DNA of 20,673 bases from SCUN01 sp964343975 (lineage in GTDB: Bacteria > Acidobacteriota > Vicinamibacteria > Vicinamibacterales > SCN-69-37), in the NCBI GenBank assembly GCA_964343975.1, contig CAYFLU010000047.1, positions 1-20,673 on the forward strand. The letters are read 5' to 3'. The notes under the pieces were generated by a model. The model was not told the DNA's origin. It searched no databases and was given only the letters and a program-made list of their open reading frames with translations. Both the position numbers and the translations under genes were made by a program. Shown here in pieces: positions 18,901-20,673 of the stretch; position 1 is the first letter of the stretch; each line of letters starts with the position of its first letter.

Positions 18901-18943
18901 GAAAGAAACGGGCTGGAACCCATGTGGAACTGGGTTCCAGCCC
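18901..18943 (-). terminator. Perfect 13-bp hairpin with T-rich tail
   Basis: GGGCTGGAACCCA (18910-18922) is perfectly complementary to TGGGTTCCAGCCC (18931-18943) around an 8-base loop. On the minus strand it is followed by GTTTCTTTC (18909-18901), so it may terminate transcripts from the propeller gene at 19110. It ends about 45 bases before the glycosyltransferase start, so a leader-attenuator role is also possible. Confidence 0.55.
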
Positions 18944-18984
18944 TCAGGCAAGCCGATTGTAGCAGTACCTACGCCGAAGTCTGT

Positions 18985-19000
18985 CTATCCTCGGGGATAG
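18985..19000. other. Small perfect hairpin CTATCC-TCGG-GGATAG
   Basis: A 6-bp stem with a four-base loop between the 22-bp stem structure at 19010-19101 and the 13-bp hairpin at 18910-18943. On its own it is weak, but it adds to an intergenic region that is almost continuous secondary structure. Confidence 0.4.
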
Positions 19001-19009
19001 GTGCTTGAA

Positions 19010-19101
19010 CGACCTCGGGACTCGTTTTGCCCGAAATTGGAAACCGCAGTTTCCATGTCAACTGCCGTTGACGTTTTGAGGCAAAACGACTCCCGAGGTC
19101 G
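19010..19101. repeat. Branched inverted-repeat structure (22-bp stem enclosing two hairpins)
   Basis: CGACCTCGGGA (19010-19020) and CTCGTTTTGCC (19021-19031) pair with 19080-19101, giving a 22-bp stem with one mismatch (19021 against 19090). Inside are two perfect 6-bp hairpins with four-base loops: GGAAAC-CGCA-GTTTCC (19039-19054) and GTCAAC-TGCC-GTTGAC (19057-19072), two bases apart. The whole folds as a three-way junction on either strand. It begins nine bases downstream of the propeller stop codon. There is no T-run, so it is not a simple terminator. It could be a MITE- or REP-like element or a structured 3' RNA. Confidence 0.7.
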
Positions 19102-19109
19102 GTGTGTCT

Positions 19110-20673
19110 TTACTTGATCATCGACGCGTTGGCTTTCAGGAACGCGGTCCAGTCGGCCGTCATTTTCGCGAGGTCGGCCGACATCTCCTTGATGCGCAGC
19201 AGTTCGCCGGCCGTCGGTGCGATCGGGTTCTGCGTGACCGAGCCGAAGATCGACTGGATGTCTTCGCGGAGGCGCCCCTGGATGCGGTAGCCCTGTTCAC
19301 CCGGGAGCCGGCCCATGCGGAAGCGGAAGTCCTTCGCCTGCGCGAGCGCGTTCGCCGCGCCGCTGCCGGCGCCCTCCAGCTGCCGCACCACGTCGTCCGC
19401 CTTCGCCACGAGCGCGGCGATCTGCTCGGACATGTCACGGAGCTTGAGGCCGGCATCGAGCTGCGCCTGCAGGTCGACCGTCGACACCGTGATGCGCGGA
19501 TCCATCTGCACGTTCACCGTGCGCTTCAGGGTTTGGCCCGCGGCTTCGAGCGTGATCGTGTAGGTGCCCGGCAGCACGTACGGGCCACCGCCACCGCCAC
19601 GACCGCCGCCACCGCCACCGCCGCCGCGACCGGCGCCTTCACCCGCGCCGCCCGCGCGGCCGGCGCGACCCGCGGCCGGCGCCGGACCTTCTTCGCCGAG
19701 GTTCACGACCGGCGCATTCGGCGGGTTGTAGCGCAGATCCCACACCACGCGGTTCACACCGGCCTGTCCGTTCGGCGTGAGCGTGCGCACGACCTTGCCC
19801 GCCGCGTTGGCGATCGAGATCTTCACCGGGCCCGCGGCCTTGAGGTAGTAGTCGATGAGGCCGCCGAACGCCGGGTTCTGCCCGAGATATTCCTTCGCGC
19901 CGATCGGGTTGTCGCGACCCCACGTCTGCCACCGCACCGCGGCCGGACCATTGAACAGGAACGCGTTGGCCTGCATCGCCGCGCCGAGCTGCCGCAGCGG
20001 CTGCATGTTGTCGAGGATGTAGAGACCGCGGCCGTGCGTGGCGATGATCAGATCGTTCGTCACCGGATGGATCAGCACTTCCACCACCGGCGCCGCCGCC
20101 AGACCATTGCGCATGTTCACCCACGTCTTGCCGTCATTCCACGACGCGTAGACGCCGAGCTCGGTGCCCGCGAAGAGCAGGCCCTTCTGCTTGATGTCCG
20201 AGCGCACGACATGCAGATAGCCCTTCTTCGGCAGGTTGCTCGTGATCTCCGTCCACGTTGCGCCGTAGTCGGTGGTCTTGTACGCATGCGGTGCGAAGTC
20301 GTTGTCGCGATGACGATCGAACACCACGTACGCCTCGCCCGCGTTGAAGGGCGACGCTTCGACGTTCGGAATCCACGAGTTGGCCGGGATGCCGGGCACG
20401 TTCTTGATGACGTTCGTCCAGTGCGCGCCGTTGTCTTTCGTCACCTGCAGATTGCCGTCATCGGTGCCGACCCAGATCACGCCGGCCGTGACGGGCGATT
20501 CGCTGATCGCGATGATCGTGCAGTGGAACTCCGCGGCGGTGTTGTCGACGACGATGTCGCCGCCGGACGACTGCTGCTTGGACTTGTCGTTGGTCGTCAG
20601 ATCCGGACTCATCACCGACCACGACTGGCCGTGGTTCACCGTGGAGAAGAGCACGTTGCCGCCCATGTAGATC
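19110..20673 (-). CDS. VPS10/sortilin-like Asp-box beta-propeller protein, C-terminal part (cut by window edge)
   Basis: The frame is open from the right edge to a TAA at 19110-19112, giving about 520 C-terminal residues; the start lies outside the window. It contains the last propeller blades (TVNHGQSW, TKDNGAHW, TTDYGATW, SWNDGKTW, with WVGTDDGNLQVT and LFAGTELGVYAS). Then follow an Ig-like segment of FlgD type (AAGKVVRTL then GVNRVVWDLRY), a Gly/Arg-rich linker coded at about 19580-19690, a short beta segment (LPGTYTITLEAAGQTL) and a helical tail (LRDMSEQIAALVAKADDVVRQL split across about 30 residues). Domain order matches the protein at 5675-8854. WVGTDDGNLQV is shared with 10722-13916. 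It is presumably exported like its paralogues, though the signal peptide cannot be seen here. Confidence 0.88.
   Translation of the reverse strand, partial: IYMGGNVLFSTVNHGQSWSVMSPDLTTNDKSKQQSSGGDIVVDNTAAEFHCTIIAISESPVTAGVIWVGTDDGNLQVTKDNGAHWTNVIKNVPGIPANSWIPNVEASPFNAGEAYVVFDRHRDNDFAPHAYKTTDYGATWTEITSNLPKKGYLHVVRSDIKQKGLLFAGTELGVYASWNDGKTWVNMRNGLAAAPVVEVLIHPVTNDLIIATHGRGLYILDNMQPLRQLGAAMQANAFLFNGPAAVRWQTWGRDNPIGAKEYLGQNPAFGGLIDYYLKAAGPVKISIANAAGKVVRTLTPNGQAGVNRVVWDLRYNPPNAPVVNLGEEGPAPAAGRAGRAGGAGEGAGRGGGGGGGGRGGGGGPYVLPGTYTITLEAAGQTLKRTVNVQMDPRITVSTVDLQAQLDAGLKLRDMSEQIAALVAKADDVVRQLEGAGSGAANALAQAKDFRFRMGRLPGEQGYRIQGRLREDIQSIFGSVTQNPIAPTAGELLRIKEMSADLAKMTADWTAFLKANASMIK

Noticed and set aside
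19010..19101. The branched inverted repeat as an integron attC site
   Set aside because: It lacks the RYYYAAC/GTTRRRY core pair at the ends and the unpaired extrahelical bases, and no integrase or cassette array is present.

Overview
This is a high-GC bacterial window, roughly two thirds G+C in the coding regions. It most resembles an Acidobacteriota chromosome, perhaps Vicinamibacteria; that is an inference from the gene content and was not tested. The hallmark is a set of large secreted proteins built from Asp-box (BNR) repeats of the VPS10/sortilin-like beta-propeller type, a family that is heavily expanded in soil Acidobacteriota. No tRNA, rRNA, CRISPR array, transposase or phage gene was seen.

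Layout. Positions 1-589 (minus) are the N-terminal third or less of a VPS10-type exported protein that runs off the left edge. An AT-rich divergent promoter region separates it from a plus-strand nitrogen module: ammonium channel amt (772-2061), a PII protein (2058-2423, ATGA overlap) and a class I/II aminotransferase (2448-3683). The aminotransferase converges on serB (3680-4903, minus), and the two stop codons share a CTAG. A UPF0489 protein (4954-5700), a VPS10-type protein (5675-8854), a sialidase-like BNR protein (8969-10513) and another VPS10-type protein (10722-13916) follow on the minus strand. On the plus strand lie a gph-like HAD phosphatase (13959-14645) and an M23 peptidase (14642-15472, ATGA overlap). 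These converge on a minus-strand sulfatase (15610-17169), preceded on that strand by an ArnT-like membrane glycosyltransferase (17090-18856). The window ends inside a fourth VPS10-type gene (19110-20673), entered from its C-terminal end.

How the genes relate. The amt-PII-aminotransferase block is a classic ammonium uptake, sensing and nitrogen-transfer arrangement. Its PII protein lacks the usual modifiable tyrosine in the T-loop (Val at residue 51) and has Glu instead of Gln at residue 39. The five propeller genes, the sulfatase and the M23 peptidase all carry export signals, so much of the window encodes extracytoplasmic proteins; their substrates cannot be read from the sequence.

The most unusual material is between genes. 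Two intergenic regions downstream of propeller genes carry alignable arrays of a degenerate 7-base repeat (NACTTCY on the plus strand). The repeat itself appears to supply the stop codon, and each array is followed by a GC-rich terminator hairpin. A third intergenic region (15474-15609) is almost wholly a giant inverted repeat whose arms are made of a different 7-base unit. A fourth (18857-19109) holds a 22-bp stem enclosing two perfect small hairpins, then a small hairpin, then a perfect 13-bp hairpin with a T-rich tail. I found no clear new enzymatic system; these structured and heptameric intergenic elements, together with the propeller paralogue family, are the best candidates for something undescribed.
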